Below are positions 51,967 to 61,746 of a stretch of DNA of 64,000 nucleotides, piece after piece; the first letter of the stretch is position 1, and the number at the start of each line of letters is the position of its first letter. The notes below the pieces were generated by a model. That model ran no database searches. It saw only the letters and a list, made by a program, of their open reading frames with translations, and had not been told where the DNA came from. Source of the stretch: Bacillus sp. EAC (lineage in GTDB: Bacteria; Bacillota; Bacilli; Bacillales; Bacillaceae_G); contig NZ_NCSY01000013.1 in NCBI RefSeq assembly GCF_002156875.1, forward strand, positions 16,148-80,147, read 5' to 3'. The translations under genes were made by a program, and so were the position numbers.

Positions 51967-53535
51967 TTGACAACATTTCAAGAATTAGGATTAAGTAGTA
52001 AAATCCTGTTTGCGATTGAAAAATTAGGCTTCGAGGAAGCTACTCCAATTCAAGCGCAGACTATTCCATTAGCAAAAGAAGGCCATGATGTAATTGGTCA
52101 AGCGCAAACTGGTACTGGTAAAACAGCCGCATTCGGTATTCCTTTACTAGAGAAAATTGATGTAGATAATAACCATGTTCAAGGACTTGTTATTGCACCT
52201 ACACGTGAGTTAGCTATCCAAGTTGGCGAAGAATTACACAAAATTGGTATGAGTAAGGGTGTTAAAATCCTTCCAATATACGGTGGACAAGATATTAACC
52301 GTCAAATGCGTTCGTTAAAGAAATTCCCACATATCATTGTAGGAACGCCTGGTCGTATACAAGACCATATTAACCGTCGTACAATTCGTCTTAACAACGT
52401 AAATACAGTTGTTTTAGATGAAGCAGATGAAATGTTAAATATGGGATTCATTGAAGATATTGAAGCAATCTTAAAAGAAGTTCCTGAAACTAAACAAACA
52501 CTTCTTTTCTCTGCTACAATGCCTGATCCAATTCGTCGCATTGCAGAAACTTTTATGAAAAATCCTCAAATTGTAAAAGTACAAGCGAAAGAAGTAACAA
52601 TGCCAAATATTGAACAACATTTTATTGAAGTTCAAGAAAAGAAAAAGTTCGACGTGCTTACACGTTTATTAGATATTCAAACTCCAGAATTAGCAATCAT
52701 TTTCGGTCGTACAAAACGTCGTGTTGATGAATTATCTGAAGCATTAAACTTACGTGGTTATGCTGCTGAAGGTATTCATGGTGATTTATCACAAGCAAAA
52801 CGTGAGCAAGTACTACGCAAATTTAAATCTGGTTCAATTGATGTGTTAGTTGCAACAGATGTAGCTGCTCGTGGATTAGATATTTCTGGTGTAACACATG
52901 TATACAATTTTGATATTCCTCAAGACCCTGAAAGTTATGTTCACCGTATCGGACGTACAGGTCGTGCTGGTAAATCAGGTATTGCGATGTTATTTATCAC
53001 GCCTCGTGAATTCAATCAATTAAAAAATATCGAGCGTACAACAAAACGTCGTATGGAACGTATGACTGCACCTACATTGGATGAAGCAATTGAAAGTCAA
53101 CAACGCATTATTGCTGAGAAATTAACTTCAACAATGGAAAGTGATAACTTAGCATTCTACAAACGTATTGCTGAAGAATTACTTGAAGAACATGATTCAG
53201 TAAGTGTTGTAGCAGCTGCGTTAAAAATGTTAACAAAAGAACCAAATGAAACGCCAATTCGATTAACTGATGAGCCACCTATGGTGAAACGTGACCGTGG
53301 CGGTCGTGGTGGAAACAGTGGCGGCGGCGGTGGATTCCGTCGTGGCGAAAACAAACGTGGTGGAGGAGACAGCCGTCGTAGTGGTGGTGGTGATAGCCGC
53401 CGTGGAGATGGTCGCCGTGGTGATCGAGATAACCGCGGAGGCGGCGGCGGAGGAAACTTCCGAAGCAAACGTAGCGAAGGTGCACGCGATAATAATCGTG
53501 GTGGGCAACGCAGAACTCAAGATAGCAGTAAATAA
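51967..53535 (+). CDS. cshA: DEAD-box RNA helicase CshA
   Basis: A 522-residue RNA helicase that works in mRNA turnover and cold adaptation. All helicase motifs are present in order: Q motif, [23 protein letters not shown] (VLDEADEML), SAT, and [10 protein letters not shown]. The last 100 residues are an Arg/Gly-rich tail (RGG repeats) that binds RNA. The start is TTG 51967 after GGAGATTAAACAAA. Synteny (murF, cshA, acpS) matches Bacillus. A second strand with long frames in the Gly-rich tail is a composition shadow. Confidence 0.93.
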   Translation: MTTFQELGLSSKILFAIEKLGFEEATPIQAQTIPLAKEGHDVIGQAQTGTGKTAAFGIPLLEKIDVDNNHVQGLVIAPTRELAIQVGEELHKIGMSKGVKILPIYGGQDINRQMRSLKKFPHIIVGTPGRIQDHINRRTIRLNNVNTVVLDEADEMLNMGFIEDIEAILKEVPETKQTLLFSATMPDPIRRIAETFMKNPQIVKVQAKEVTMPNIEQHFIEVQEKKKFDVLTRLLDIQTPELAIIFGRTKRRVDELSEALNLRGYAAEGIHGDLSQAKREQVLRKFKSGSIDVLVATDVAARGLDISGVTHVYNFDIPQDPESYVHRIGRTGRAGKSGIAMLFITPREFNQLKNIERTTKRRMERMTAPTLDEAIESQQRIIAEKLTSTMESDNLAFYKRIAEELLEEHDSVSVVAAALKMLTKEPNETPIRLTDEPPMVKRDRGGRGGNSGGGGGFRRGENKRGGGDSRRSGGGDSRRGDGRRGDRDNRGGGGGGNFRSKRSEGARDNNRGGQRRTQDSSK

Positions 53536-53542
53536 TATTAGT

Positions 53543-53572
53543 AAGGTGCATGGTGCAAACCATGTACCTTTT
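53543..53572 (+). terminator. Rho-independent terminator
   Basis: AAGGTGCATGGT-GCAA-ACCATGTACCTT stem (one GT pair) followed by TTTTG, just after cshA. Confidence 0.9.
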
Positions 53573-53585
53573 TTGTTCGTTTTAT

Positions 53586-53652
53586 TAATAGGCTCTTTAG
53601 AGTAGACTCAGCATAAGCCCCACTGAAAGCGAGTTTCCTAGAGTGGAATCCA
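53586..53652 (+). repeat. Dispersed repeat, decayed fragment
   Basis: Contains AAGCCCCACTGAAAGCGAG and TTTCCTAGAGTGGAATCC, the right end of the repeat at 35045-35157. The left two thirds are lost. Confidence 0.5.
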
Positions 53653-53755
53653 CAACAACATAATTTATAAAAAAATTATTTATTTTTGTAAATATCCGTG
53701 TGATTTTGGCTATATTCCATACAATAAGTGAAAAACGTGAGAAAGTTGGAAATAA

Positions 53756-54721
53756 ATGCTTGTAAGACTTGGATATGTTGCGATGAGTATGAATTTACAG
53801 AATGCTTCTCCATCGAAAACAATGACTGTCGCACAATTTTTAAAACAAAAGGATAGAGGAGCAGCGATTAGTAAACTTGAACAAATATCGATAACGAATA
53901 TAAATAATTGTTTGCGCTTATTGAAACACAATAAAGCACATGAAATTTCATTTTTTCGTTTAAGTAGTAAATTAATCCCGTTAGCTAATCATGAAGAAGT
54001 TAGTGACTGGAGTTTTATGAAGCCATTAAAAGAAAGTTTATTTCATTTAGGAGAATATGCCTTAAGAAATGACATGCGAATTGATTTTCATCCGGACCAT
54101 TTTGTAATCTTAAATTCAATTGATGAAGAGTTATTAAAGACTTCTGTCAAAACACTAAAAATGCATTACCAACTATTAAAGTTGATGAATGTTAAGACAG
54201 ATCATCGATGTGTGATGCATATCGGCGGCGGATATGGTGATAAAGAAAAATCACTTGAACAACTTATTGAGAATTTTAGTTTGGTGCCGGCGCAAATACA
54301 AAAAATGATCATGTTTGAAAATGATGATACAACTTTTACATTTGATGAAACATTAATTGCGTGTGAAAAGTTAGGTGTTCCAATTGTTTTCGATTATCAT
54401 CACCACTTAGTGAATCATGTAAATGAGGATTGGTTAAAAAACTGGGCAAGCGCTGTAGATACTTGGAAGGATTCAAGGTTACCGATGAAAATGCATATTT
54501 CAAGTCCAAGAGATGACAAGGATATTCGAGCTCATGCTGATTATGTGGATGTTTCGATGTTTTTAACGTTTTTAAATGAAATATATGGCTCAGTGAACCA
54601 GATTGATTGTATGATTGAAGCAAAACAAAAAGATAATGCACTTTTTAAGCTGATGGAAGAATTAAAGAATCATCCGTCTGTAGAAATAGTAAATGAATCT
54701 AGTTTTTATTTTAAACCGTGA
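53756..54721 (+). CDS. uvsE: UV DNA damage endonuclease (UVDE)
   Basis: A 321-residue TIM-barrel endonuclease that nicks DNA 5' to UV photoproducts. The metal-binding series RLGYVAMSMNLQ, SKLIPLANH, IDFHPDHF, HIGGGYGDKE, ENDD, FDYHHHLVNH and MHISS is complete. The ATG at 53756 begins MLVRLGYV; there is only a weak upstream GTTGGAAA. In this window the gene lies between cshA and acpS, where B. subtilis has ydbS and ydbT. The start of acpS is immediately downstream. Confidence 0.93.
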   Translation: MLVRLGYVAMSMNLQNASPSKTMTVAQFLKQKDRGAAISKLEQISITNINNCLRLLKHNKAHEISFFRLSSKLIPLANHEEVSDWSFMKPLKESLFHLGEYALRNDMRIDFHPDHFVILNSIDEELLKTSVKTLKMHYQLLKLMNVKTDHRCVMHIGGGYGDKEKSLEQLIENFSLVPAQIQKMIMFENDDTTFTFDETLIACEKLGVPIVFDYHHHLVNHVNEDWLKNWASAVDTWKDSRLPMKMHISSPRDDKDIRAHADYVDVSMFLTFLNEIYGSVNQIDCMIEAKQKDNALFKLMEELKNHPSVEIVNESSFYFKP

Positions 54722-54744
54722 CGAATGAAGGTAAGGGTGAGGGA

Positions 54745-55098
54745 ATGATTGTTGGTATCGGATTAGATTTAGTTGAAATTGAACGTATGAAAGAAATAAT
54801 AATTTCGCAGCCTCGATTTGCAATACGAATATTAACAGAAGCAGAATTTGAAATTTATACAAACCTATCGCAACGAAGAAAATTGGAGTTTTTATCAGGA
54901 AGATTTGCAGCGAAAGAAGCTTGTTCTAAAGCCTTTGGGACGGGGATAGGGAAGGAATTAGGATTTCATGATATTGAAATTTTAAACGATGAAAAAGGTA
55001 AGCCAGTTTTAACTGTGGATCTACCTTTTATTCCTTTTTTATCGATTACACATACTGAACATTACGCTGCAGCTCAGGTGGTACTACAACAACTATAG
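54745..55098 (+). CDS. acpS: Holo-[acyl-carrier-protein] synthase
   Basis: A 117-residue phosphopantetheinyl transferase activating acyl carrier protein. GIGLDLVEIERM at the N-terminus and FLSGRFAAKEACSKAFGTGIG near residue 50-70 carry the metal and CoA sites. ATG 54745 follows GGTGAGGG; the frame opens further upstream inside uvsE but without a site. It begins 24 bases after uvsE, so the two are likely co-transcribed. Confidence 0.95.
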   Translation: MIVGIGLDLVEIERMKEIIISQPRFAIRILTEAEFEIYTNLSQRRKLEFLSGRFAAKEACSKAFGTGIGKELGFHDIEILNDEKGKPVLTVDLPFIPFLSITHTEHYAAAQVVLQQL

Positions 55099-55175
55099 GG
55101 TTATTTATGACGGTTACTAAAAAAGTAACTGTTTTTTTTATTTCGTAATTTTTAATTAGCTTGTCATGCTAGTCT

Positions 55176-55204
55176 GCATATTTTAATGCTTGGCCTCATA
55201 TAGT
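55176..55204 (+). promoter_or_regulatory. Candidate SigE (mother-cell) promoter for ydcC-like gene
   Basis: GCATATT (55176-55182) fits the SigE -35 consensus KMATATT exactly. After 14 bases, CATATAGT (55197-55204) fits CATACAHT at six of eight positions. The next gene is the homologue of B. subtilis YdcC, which is expressed in sporulation from SigE. Confidence 0.55.
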
Positions 55205-55348
55205 TCTATGAGGATAGGAGAAGCAAGGTTGCAACGTGCATGAATAAATCTAGTTTAGACATCTTAAGCTACTCGCGCACATTTATTCAATTGCCTTTGC
55301 ATTAGATTCTCTTTTTACAATATAAGAGGAACAAAAGGAGCTGGGGAA

Positions 55349-56362
55349 ATGAAAAAAAAGCTTGTAGCGATGCTTGTGGCCTTTATGTTAGTTTTTTCAT
55401 TAGCTGCATGTGGTAAGAAATCCAAGAGTGATGTAGTAGGATCTTTAAGTAATCAAATGGAAAAAATGAGTGGTTACAAAGCAGATGCCACGTTAACAAT
55501 CAACAATGGTAATGATCCGCAACAGTATGAAGTAGTTATTTGGCATAAAAAACCTTCATACTACCGAGTGCAATTAAAAAATGCTAAGAGTGATCAAAAT
55601 CAAATTATTTTACGGAATAAAGAAGGTGTATTTGTTTTAACACCAGCATTAAATAAGAGCTATCGTTTCCAAAGTGACTGGCCATCAAATAGCAGTCAAC
55701 CATACTTACCAGAATCATTAGTGAAAGATTTAGTTCAAGATAAAGATGCTTCCTTTAAATCAACGAAAAAAGGTTATATTTTTGAAACGAAAACAAACTA
55801 TACAAATAGACAATTGCTACCGACACAAGAAATTACATTTAATAAAAAAGGCTTAACTCCACAATCAGTTAAGTTATTAGATTCTGATAAGAATGTTGTA
55901 TTAGACGTTAAGTTTGAAAAAGTGAAGTACAATGCACAATTCGATAAAGATGCTTTTGATGTGAAGAAAAATATGACAAGTGCACGTTTAAGTGTACCTA
56001 CTTCAACGAATAATAATGACTCTGATTTATTAGTTACGCTTTACCCTAATTACTTAATGAAAGGCGTAACTTTAGAAGACCAGCAAGAAGTTAAGACGGA
56101 AAATGGCGTACAGGTCATCCTTTCATATAAAGGTAATAAATCATTTACTTTAATAGAAGAGAAGTCTCGTATTTCAGAAACGGGTACAACAATGGAAATC
56201 ACAGGTGAGCCTGTAGATTTAGGTCATACTGTAGGGGCGTTAGCAGATAAAATGATAACGTGGTCGTTTGGAGGAACAGACTTTACGATTGTTTCGAAAA
56301 ATTTAACTCAAAGCGAATTAATCCAAGTAGCTCAATCAGTTGGCCAAACTGGTACAAAATAA
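55349..56362 (+). CDS. YdcC-like sporulation lipoprotein (LolA-fold)
   Basis: A 337-residue exported lipoprotein with lipobox LAAC (Cys21) and a LolA/LppX-like domain (MSGYKADATLTINN, then IILRNKEGVFVLTPALNKSYRFQSDWP). Length and place (acpS, this, alr) match B. subtilis YdcC, needed for late sporulation. The last part has ETGTTMEITGEPVDLG. GGAGCTGGGG precedes ATG 55349. A putative SigE promoter lies about 145 bases upstream. Confidence 0.85.
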   Translation: MKKKLVAMLVAFMLVFSLAACGKKSKSDVVGSLSNQMEKMSGYKADATLTINNGNDPQQYEVVIWHKKPSYYRVQLKNAKSDQNQIILRNKEGVFVLTPALNKSYRFQSDWPSNSSQPYLPESLVKDLVQDKDASFKSTKKGYIFETKTNYTNRQLLPTQEITFNKKGLTPQSVKLLDSDKNVVLDVKFEKVKYNAQFDKDAFDVKKNMTSARLSVPTSTNNNDSDLLVTLYPNYLMKGVTLEDQQEVKTENGVQVILSYKGNKSFTLIEEKSRISETGTTMEITGEPVDLGHTVGALADKMITWSFGGTDFTIVSKNLTQSELIQVAQSVGQTGTK

Positions 56363-56378
56363 ATTTTTGCAAACTAAG

Positions 56379-56410
56379 AAAAGGCGTGATGAAGTTGTAT
56401 CACGCCTTTT
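56379..56410 (+). terminator. Rho-independent terminator
   Basis: Perfect AAAAGGCGTGAT / ATCACGCCTTTT stem with an 8-base loop between the YdcC-like gene and alr. Confidence 0.92.
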
Positions 56411-56528
56411 AAATTTGAAATAAACTATGAGTGATAAGGTTAAAGGTTGACAATTCTAGTAAATAAGCAAATAATTTTACACATATATAAAAAAGAGTAA
56501 TGGGTAAATCGATAAGGAAGTGTAATTT

Positions 56529-57707
56529 ATGACAGAAACGCCATTTTATCGTGACACATGGGTTGAAGTAAATTTAGATGCAATCGAAGAAAATATTGAA
56601 AATATCGTATCGCTTTACCCTAATCATCAAGAAATTTATGTAGCTTTAAAAGCGAACGCATATGGACATGGTTATATAGAAGTAGCAAAACACGCATTAA
56701 AAGCCGGCGCAACACGCTTATTAGTGGCTTTTATTGATGAAGGAATTTATTTGCGTAATGCTGGAATAGATGCACCAATATTAGTACTTGGGGCATCAAG
56801 GCCAGCTGATGTGAACATAGCAATAAAGCATAATTTAACTTTGACTGCATATAATGTTGATTGGCTAGAAGAAATTACAAATTATGTTGGTAATAAAGGT
56901 GAATTAAAGCTTCACATGAAATTTGATACAGGAATGGGTAGATTAGGTCTTAAAACGAAGGAAGAGTGGGAAAAGGCTGCTGGATTTCTAATTCAACAAC
57001 CATCGATAAAACTAGAAGGGGTATTTACTCATTTTGCTACAGCGGATGAATTAAATAAGTCCTATTTTAACGAACAATTAAAGAGATTTTATGAATCAAT
57101 TGAATGGGTTAAAGAAAGTGGCTTTTCACCAAGTTTGATTCATTGTGCAAATAGTGCAGCAGCTGTATTAGAAACTGGCTTATTCAATACAGTTAGAGTA
57201 GGAATAATAATGTATGGCTTAACTCCATCATTAGAAATTAAACCAATTCTTCCGTTTAACTTAAAACCAGCACTTTCATTTCATACAAAAATTTCACATA
57301 TTAAGCAACTACCGTCAAATAGTGGTGTAAGTTATGGTGCGACTTATTTTACGTCAGATATTGAGTGGATCGCTACACTTCCTGTTGGATATGCTGATGG
57401 ATGGTTAAGAGATATGCAAGGTTTTTCAGTTTTAGTTGAAGGTGAAAAAGCTGAGATTGTAGGCAGAGTTTGTATGGATCAATGTATGATCAAGCTTTCA
57501 AAACATTATCCTGTAGGCACGAAAGTAACATTAATAGGTGAGAATAACGGGGAATATGTGGGTGCAGAGGATGTTGCTATGCATATGAATACGATAAATT
57601 ATGAAGTCACTTGCCTGATAAATAATAGGGTTCCAAGGATGTATAAATCGAATGGTAAAATTAAGTCGATAAGTAATTATCTAGTAACAGATGATTTTGA
57701 GAATTGA
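56529..57707 (+). CDS. alr: Alanine racemase
   Basis: A 392-residue PLP enzyme making D-alanine for the cell wall. The PLP lysine is Lys41 in ALKANAYGHGY. VFTHFATADE, VRVGIIMYGL, the Tyr-containing SYGATYF and VGRVCMDQCM segments are all present. AAGGAAG precedes ATG 56529. It supplies D-Ala to Ddl encoded 8 kb upstream. Position between the YdcC-like gene and ndoAI is conserved in Bacillus. Confidence 0.95.
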   Translation: MTETPFYRDTWVEVNLDAIEENIENIVSLYPNHQEIYVALKANAYGHGYIEVAKHALKAGATRLLVAFIDEGIYLRNAGIDAPILVLGASRPADVNIAIKHNLTLTAYNVDWLEEITNYVGNKGELKLHMKFDTGMGRLGLKTKEEWEKAAGFLIQQPSIKLEGVFTHFATADELNKSYFNEQLKRFYESIEWVKESGFSPSLIHCANSAAAVLETGLFNTVRVGIIMYGLTPSLEIKPILPFNLKPALSFHTKISHIKQLPSNSGVSYGATYFTSDIEWIATLPVGYADGWLRDMQGFSVLVEGEKAEIVGRVCMDQCMIKLSKHYPVGTKVTLIGENNGEYVGAEDVAMHMNTINYEVTCLINNRVPRMYKSNGKIKSISNYLVTDDFEN

Positions 57708-57839
57708 TGCATGAAAGTATGAAACACTATTATTTGGTTAAGATAAACGGAGATATGTGTCTTTCCATTCCCTGAAAATAATGGTATGATGTAGTGTAGG
57801 GAGATATATGGTAATAGTTGATTCTGGAGGTGCTGAAAC

Positions 57840-58121
57840 TTGTCCGAACTAAATGCGACAACTGAAATAACAGTACGTTTACCAAAACACGTAGTAAGCG
57901 AACTAGATGGATTAGTAAAGCAAGAAAACGGTAATCGAAATGAATATATTTATCAAGCGACTAAGATGTTTTTAAAGGATCGTAAAAGACGCCAAAGTCG
58001 AGAGCAAATGCGACGTGGGTACATGGAAATGGCTAAAATCAACTTATTGATATCTTCTGAGTCATTCTATGCTGAGTCTGAAGCGGATTCTAAAGTGGAG
58101 CGCTTAGTTAGCGGGGGGTAA
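57840..58121 (+). CDS. ndoAI: Antitoxin EndoAI (ribbon-helix-helix)
   Basis: A 93-residue antitoxin whose N-terminus [19 protein letters not shown] forms the DNA-binding ribbon-helix-helix. The C-terminal half binds and blocks EndoA. The start is TTG 57840 after GGAGG. Its stop codon is four bases from the toxin start, so the two are a typical toxin-antitoxin pair. Normal length for the family. Confidence 0.92.
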   Translation: MSELNATTEITVRLPKHVVSELDGLVKQENGNRNEYIYQATKMFLKDRKRRQSREQMRRGYMEMAKINLLISSESFYAESEADSKVERLVSGG

Positions 58122-58125
58122 TCAC

Positions 58126-58476
58126 TTGATAGTAAAACGTGGCGACGTATATTTTGCAGACCTTTCCCCTGTAGTTGGCTCTGAACAAGGTGGAGTTCGT
58201 CCGGTTCTCATAATACAAAATGATATCGGTAACCGTTTTAGTCCTACCGTTATAGTCGCTGCGATTACAGCACAAATCCAAAAGGCAAAACTTCCAACAC
58301 ATGTGGAAATTGATGCTAAGAAATATGGATTTGAACGTGATTCGGTTATCCTACTAGAACAAATTCGAACGATTGATAAACAGCGGTTAACTGATAAAAT
58401 TACTCATCTTGATGATGAGATGATGGATCAGGTTGATGAAGCGTTGCAGATCAGTTTGGGACTTGTTGATTTTTGA
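58126..58476 (+). CDS. ndoA: mRNA interferase EndoA (MazF/PemK)
   Basis: A 116-residue toxin that cuts mRNA at UACAU sites, as known for Bacillus EndoA. The PemK fold signature is complete: [21 protein letters not shown] then [19 protein letters not shown] and [12 protein letters not shown]. The start is TTG 58126 with GGGGGG upstream. In B. subtilis it is followed by rsbR; here by tex. Confidence 0.95.
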   Translation: MIVKRGDVYFADLSPVVGSEQGGVRPVLIIQNDIGNRFSPTVIVAAITAQIQKAKLPTHVEIDAKKYGFERDSVILLEQIRTIDKQRLTDKITHLDDEMMDQVDEALQISLGLVDF

Positions 58477-58530
58477 AAGTTGCTTTTTAGCAGCTTTTCA
58501 TACATAACTTTAAATTATAAAATCGTTTTG

Positions 58531-58559
58531 TAACCCTTTCGTATTGAAAGGGTTATTTT
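58531..58559 (+). terminator. Rho-independent terminator
   Basis: TAACCCTTTC / GAAAGGGTTA stem, with ATTTT behind it, between ndoA and tex. Confidence 0.85.
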
Positions 58560-58599
58560 AGCTCTGTAAAAATTGTCAGACAATGGAGGTAGTAATTAT

Positions 58600-60798
58600 A
58601 TGTTACAACTATTAGTAAATAAAATTGCATCTGATTTAAGTATTTCGTCACAACAAGTTTCTACAGTTATTGATTTAAAAGAAGAAGGAAATACAATTCC
58701 GTTTATCGCGCGATATCGTAAAGAGAAAACCGGTTCATTAGATGAGGTGCAAATTCATACTATTTTAGAAAAATATGAGTATGCAGTAAATTTACAAAAC
58801 AGGAAAGATGAAGTCATTCGATTAATTGAAGAAAAAGGGAAATTAACGGACGAATTAAGAAAAAATATAACAATTGCTTCTAAGTTACAAGAAGTTGAAG
58901 ATTTATATAGACCATATAAAGAAAAAAGAAGAACGCGTGCAACAGTAGCGAAGGATAAAGGATTAGAACCTTTTGCTGAATGGTTATTTGCATTACCTAC
59001 AATCGGTTCAATGGCCGAAGAAGCATTAAAATACATAAATGTAGAATTAGAAGTTAATACAGTTGATGATGTAGTTCAAGGTGCTAAGGATATTATTGCA
59101 GAATGGATTGCAGACGATGCAGCTTATCGAAAGTGGATTCGTGAAACTACATTCAAAAAGGGTACAATTGCAGTCGCGGTGAAAGACTCTGATAAGGATG
59201 AGAAAAAGGTTTATGAAATGTATTATGAATATACTGAACCGATTTCAAAAATCGTACCACATCGAATTCTTGCTATGAATCGTGGAGAAAAAGAAGAAAT
59301 ACTTCGTGTTACTGTTGAAACACCTATTGATGATATTAAATCGCTTTTAGAAAGAAACGTTATTAAAAAAGATACATTTGTTCGATCAGTCATTGTTGAA
59401 GTGTTAGAGGATGCGTATAAAAGATTAATTCAACCTTCTATTGAAAGAGAAATTCGAAAAGAGTTATCTGAAAAAGCAGATGCGCATGCGATTAATATAT
59501 TTTCAGAGAATTTACGTTCATTATTACTTCAACCACCTTTGAAAGGGAAAATTGTGTTGGGCGTAGATCCTGCATTTCGAACTGGTTGTAAACTAGCTGT
59601 GGTAGATGAAACTGGAAAAGTACTTAAAATCGATGTAATCTATCCGCATCCTTTTAGAGGTGAAAGAGAAGAGATTCAGCAGAAGAAAAAAGAACAAGCA
59701 ATATCCAAAATTAAAGACATACTTGTAAATCATCAAATTGAAATGATTGCAATTGGAAATGGAACAGCGTCTAGAGAAACAGAATTATTTATTTCTGAGA
59801 TATTAAAAGAACTAAATAATAAACTCTATTATGTCATCGTAAACGAAGCAGGAGCGAGTGTGTATTCAGCTTCAGAATTGGCGAGAGAAGAGTTCCCTAA
59901 TTTCCAAGTAGAAGAACGAAGTGCAGTTTCAATCGCAAGAAGATTACAGGATCCTTTAGCAGAGTTAGTAAAAATTGATCCGAAATCAGTTGGTGTAGGT
60001 CTATATCAACACGATGTATCACAAAAAAGTTTAAATGAATCTCTTACATTTGTTGTAGAAACTTCGGTAAACCAAGTAGGGGTAAACGTAAATACAGCAT
60101 CAGTTTCTCTTTTACAATATGTATCAGGCTTGTCAAAAACTGTTGCTAAAAATATCGTAAATTACCGTGATGAAAAAGGGAAAATTACGAATCGTAAGGA
60201 ACTTAAAACGATCCCTAGGTTAGGAGCTAAAACTTACGAGCAATGTATTGGATTCCTACGTGTTCTAGAAGGAGACGAACCTTTAGATCGCACAGGTATT
60301 CACCCAGAAAGCTATGGGCAAGTTAAAAAATTATTGAAGCAATTAAATTTTTCATCGAACCAAATCGGATCAAATGAATTAAAAGAAAAAATTAAAACAT
60401 TAAATATAGAAGAAACTTCTCAGCAGCTAGACATTGGAGAAATTACATTAAAGGATATTTTAAGTTCGTTAATGCAACCTGAAAGAGACTTACGAGATGA
60501 ATTAGCTGCACCTTTATTACGAAATGATGTGCTTCAGATTGAAGACTTAAAGATCGGTATGGAACTTGAAGGTACAGTTAGAAATGTAGTTGATTTTGGA
60601 GCTTTTGTTGATATTGGATTAAAAAATGATGGATTAGTTCATATATCGAGATTGAGTAGTAAATTTATTAAACATCCTTTAGATGTTGTATCAGTTGGAC
60701 AGGTTGTTAAGGTTTGGATTGCGGAAGTCGATACTAAAAAACAAAGAGTGGGCTTATCCATGCTCCCAATCGAATCGAAAGAAATAGTCAAAGCTTAA
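58600..60798 (+). CDS. tex: Transcription accessory protein Tex
   Basis: A 732-residue RNA-binding protein (B. subtilis YdcI). Domains in order: N-terminal helix-turn-helix-rich region (about 1-300), YqgF/RuvC-like domain (GVDPAFRTGCKLAVVD near 325), helix-hairpin-helix repeats (about 500-560) and a C-terminal S1 domain (GTVRNVVDFGAFVDIG near 660). ATG 58600 follows GGAGG; the frame extends to 58573 without a better site. Its last three codons and stop overlap the cmpA gene on the other strand. Confidence 0.93.
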   Translation: MLQLLVNKIASDLSISSQQVSTVIDLKEEGNTIPFIARYRKEKTGSLDEVQIHTILEKYEYAVNLQNRKDEVIRLIEEKGKLTDELRKNITIASKLQEVEDLYRPYKEKRRTRATVAKDKGLEPFAEWLFALPTIGSMAEEALKYINVELEVNTVDDVVQGAKDIIAEWIADDAAYRKWIRETTFKKGTIAVAVKDSDKDEKKVYEMYYEYTEPISKIVPHRILAMNRGEKEEILRVTVETPIDDIKSLLERNVIKKDTFVRSVIVEVLEDAYKRLIQPSIEREIRKELSEKADAHAINIFSENLRSLLLQPPLKGKIVLGVDPAFRTGCKLAVVDETGKVLKIDVIYPHPFRGEREEIQQKKKEQAISKIKDILVNHQIEMIAIGNGTASRETELFISEILKELNNKLYYVIVNEAGASVYSASELAREEFPNFQVEERSAVSIARRLQDPLAELVKIDPKSVGVGLYQHDVSQKSLNESLTFVVETSVNQVGVNVNTASVSLLQYVSGLSKTVAKNIVNYRDEKGKITNRKELKTIPRLGAKTYEQCIGFLRVLEGDEPLDRTGIHPESYGQVKKLLKQLNFSSNQIGSNELKEKIKTLNIEETSQQLDIGEITLKDILSSLMQPERDLRDELAAPLLRNDVLQIEDLKIGMELEGTVRNVVDFGAFVDIGLKNDGLVHISRLSSKFIKHPLDVVSVGQVVKVWIAEVDTKKQRVGLSMLPIESKEIVKA

Positions 60799-60904
60799 TT
60801 TTTTGATAATAAAACCAACACTGATTTAATAGCTTTATTTGATATCGATTTTTTTCATAGAAAGCTTTTTGTATTTGTGTTTTAAGCCAACTAGGCATTG
60901 CCAT
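60788..60904 (-). CDS. cmpA: Cortex morphogenetic protein CmpA
   Basis: A 38-residue frame, MAMPSWLKTQIQKAFYEKNR then YQIKLLNQCWFYYQKIKL, matching the small sporulation protein CmpA. Its hallmarks are PxWLK near the start and QIKLLNQCWxxY near the end. In B. subtilis CmpA works with the ClpXP quality control of SpoIVA to gate cortex assembly. GGAGG at ideal spacing precedes the ATG at 60904; an inner ATG at 60898 would give the exact B. subtilis-like start MPSWLK. The 3' end overlaps tex by 11 bases. Its place beside tex and the SprT-like gene is conserved. Confidence 0.88.
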   Translation of the reverse strand: MAMPSWLKTQIQKAFYEKNRYQIKLLNQCWFYYQKIKL

Positions 60905-60929
60905 TTTAAAAACCTCCTGCTTAAAAACT

Positions 60930-60959
60930 TCGCCCATCTAATTTTAATAAGATGGGCGA
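60930..60959. other. Hairpin in the cmpA 5' leader
   Basis: TCGCCCATCT and AGATGGGCGA (10-bp perfect stem) lie 26 bases upstream of the cmpA start, on the minus strand followed by AAGTTTTT. It could be a terminator, an attenuator or an operator. Confidence 0.55.
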
Positions 60960-61205
60960 TGAATAAAATGAGTGAGGAGTAACCTTCCGATACGTCGTAT
61001 AAAAAGGATAACAATATTGTTCAATTCAAAAATAGAAATTACGTCGTAGTAGAGAGATTTACTAAGAGCAGCTCAATTAGTATATTTTGTACTAATATGG
61101 TCTTTTGAAATTCTCATTTGTAAGTTTAATGTATGCACATACCCAGTGAATTGTGAGTTGTATCTTAAAGTTTAGCAAAAGGAATAAGATAATCTTAAGG
61201 ATGAC

Positions 61206-61664
61206 ATGATTATGGAGAATGAAACATTACAAAAATTAGTAGAAGATTTATCAATAATGAATTTCCAACGCCCATTCCTTCATAAGGCTACTTTTAATAC
61301 TCGTTTGAGAACTACTGGTGGCCGATACTTGTTGAAAACAAGTAATATTGAATTAAATGAGTTGTATTATAAGGAATATGGAGTAGAGGAATTAAAGGGA
61401 ATTATTTTACATGAGCTATGCCACTATCACTTACACATTATGAAAAAAGGTTATAAACACCAAGATCAAGATTTTAAAGATCTATTAAAGAAAGTGAATG
61501 CTCCAAGGTATTGTAAACCATTAATTTCAATCGGAAAAAGAACTTTACCTTATAAATATAAATATATATGTACTAAATGCGGGCAAACCTATTTAAGAAA
61601 AAGAAAAATGGACCTAAAACGATATGTTTGTGGATTATGCAAAAGTGTATTAAAACAAGTATAA
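61206..61664 (+). CDS. SprT-like zinc protein (YdcK-like)
   Basis: A 152-residue SprT-family protein. Zinc motif HELCHYH (about residues 68-74) is followed by a C-terminal zinc-ribbon with two CxxC pairs (CTKCG and CGLC). It resembles SprT/Spartan-type proteases and B. subtilis YdcK; substrate unknown. ATG 61206 follows TAAGG at short spacing; an ATG at 61212 is also possible. Last protein gene before the tRNA cluster. Confidence 0.85.
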   Translation: MIMENETLQKLVEDLSIMNFQRPFLHKATFNTRLRTTGGRYLLKTSNIELNELYYKEYGVEELKGIILHELCHYHLHIMKKGYKHQDQDFKDLLKKVNAPRYCKPLISIGKRTLPYKYKYICTKCGQTYLRKRKMDLKRYVCGLCKSVLKQV

Positions 61665-61670
61665 ATAGTA

Positions 61671-61700
61671 TTGACAGGTAATATATGTATAGTTTATATT
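61671..61700 (+). promoter_or_regulatory. Promoter of the first tRNA group
   Basis: TTGACA (61671-61676), 18-base spacer, TATATT (61695-61700). A leader hairpin TCACCAC / GTGGTGA (61709-61733) lies just before the Asn tRNA. Confidence 0.8.
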
Positions 61701-61746
61701 ATTACTTGTCACCACATTACCAGAACGTGGTGATATAAGAGATTAT

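Noticed and set aside
53157..53605. Several long frames opposite or out of frame with the 3' end of cshA
   Set aside because: They come from the biased RGG-repeat codons of cshA; none has a ribosome site or family match.
61709..61733. Leader hairpin before tRNA-Asn as a T-box
   Set aside because: Too small and lacks T-box motifs; a simple leader stem is more likely.
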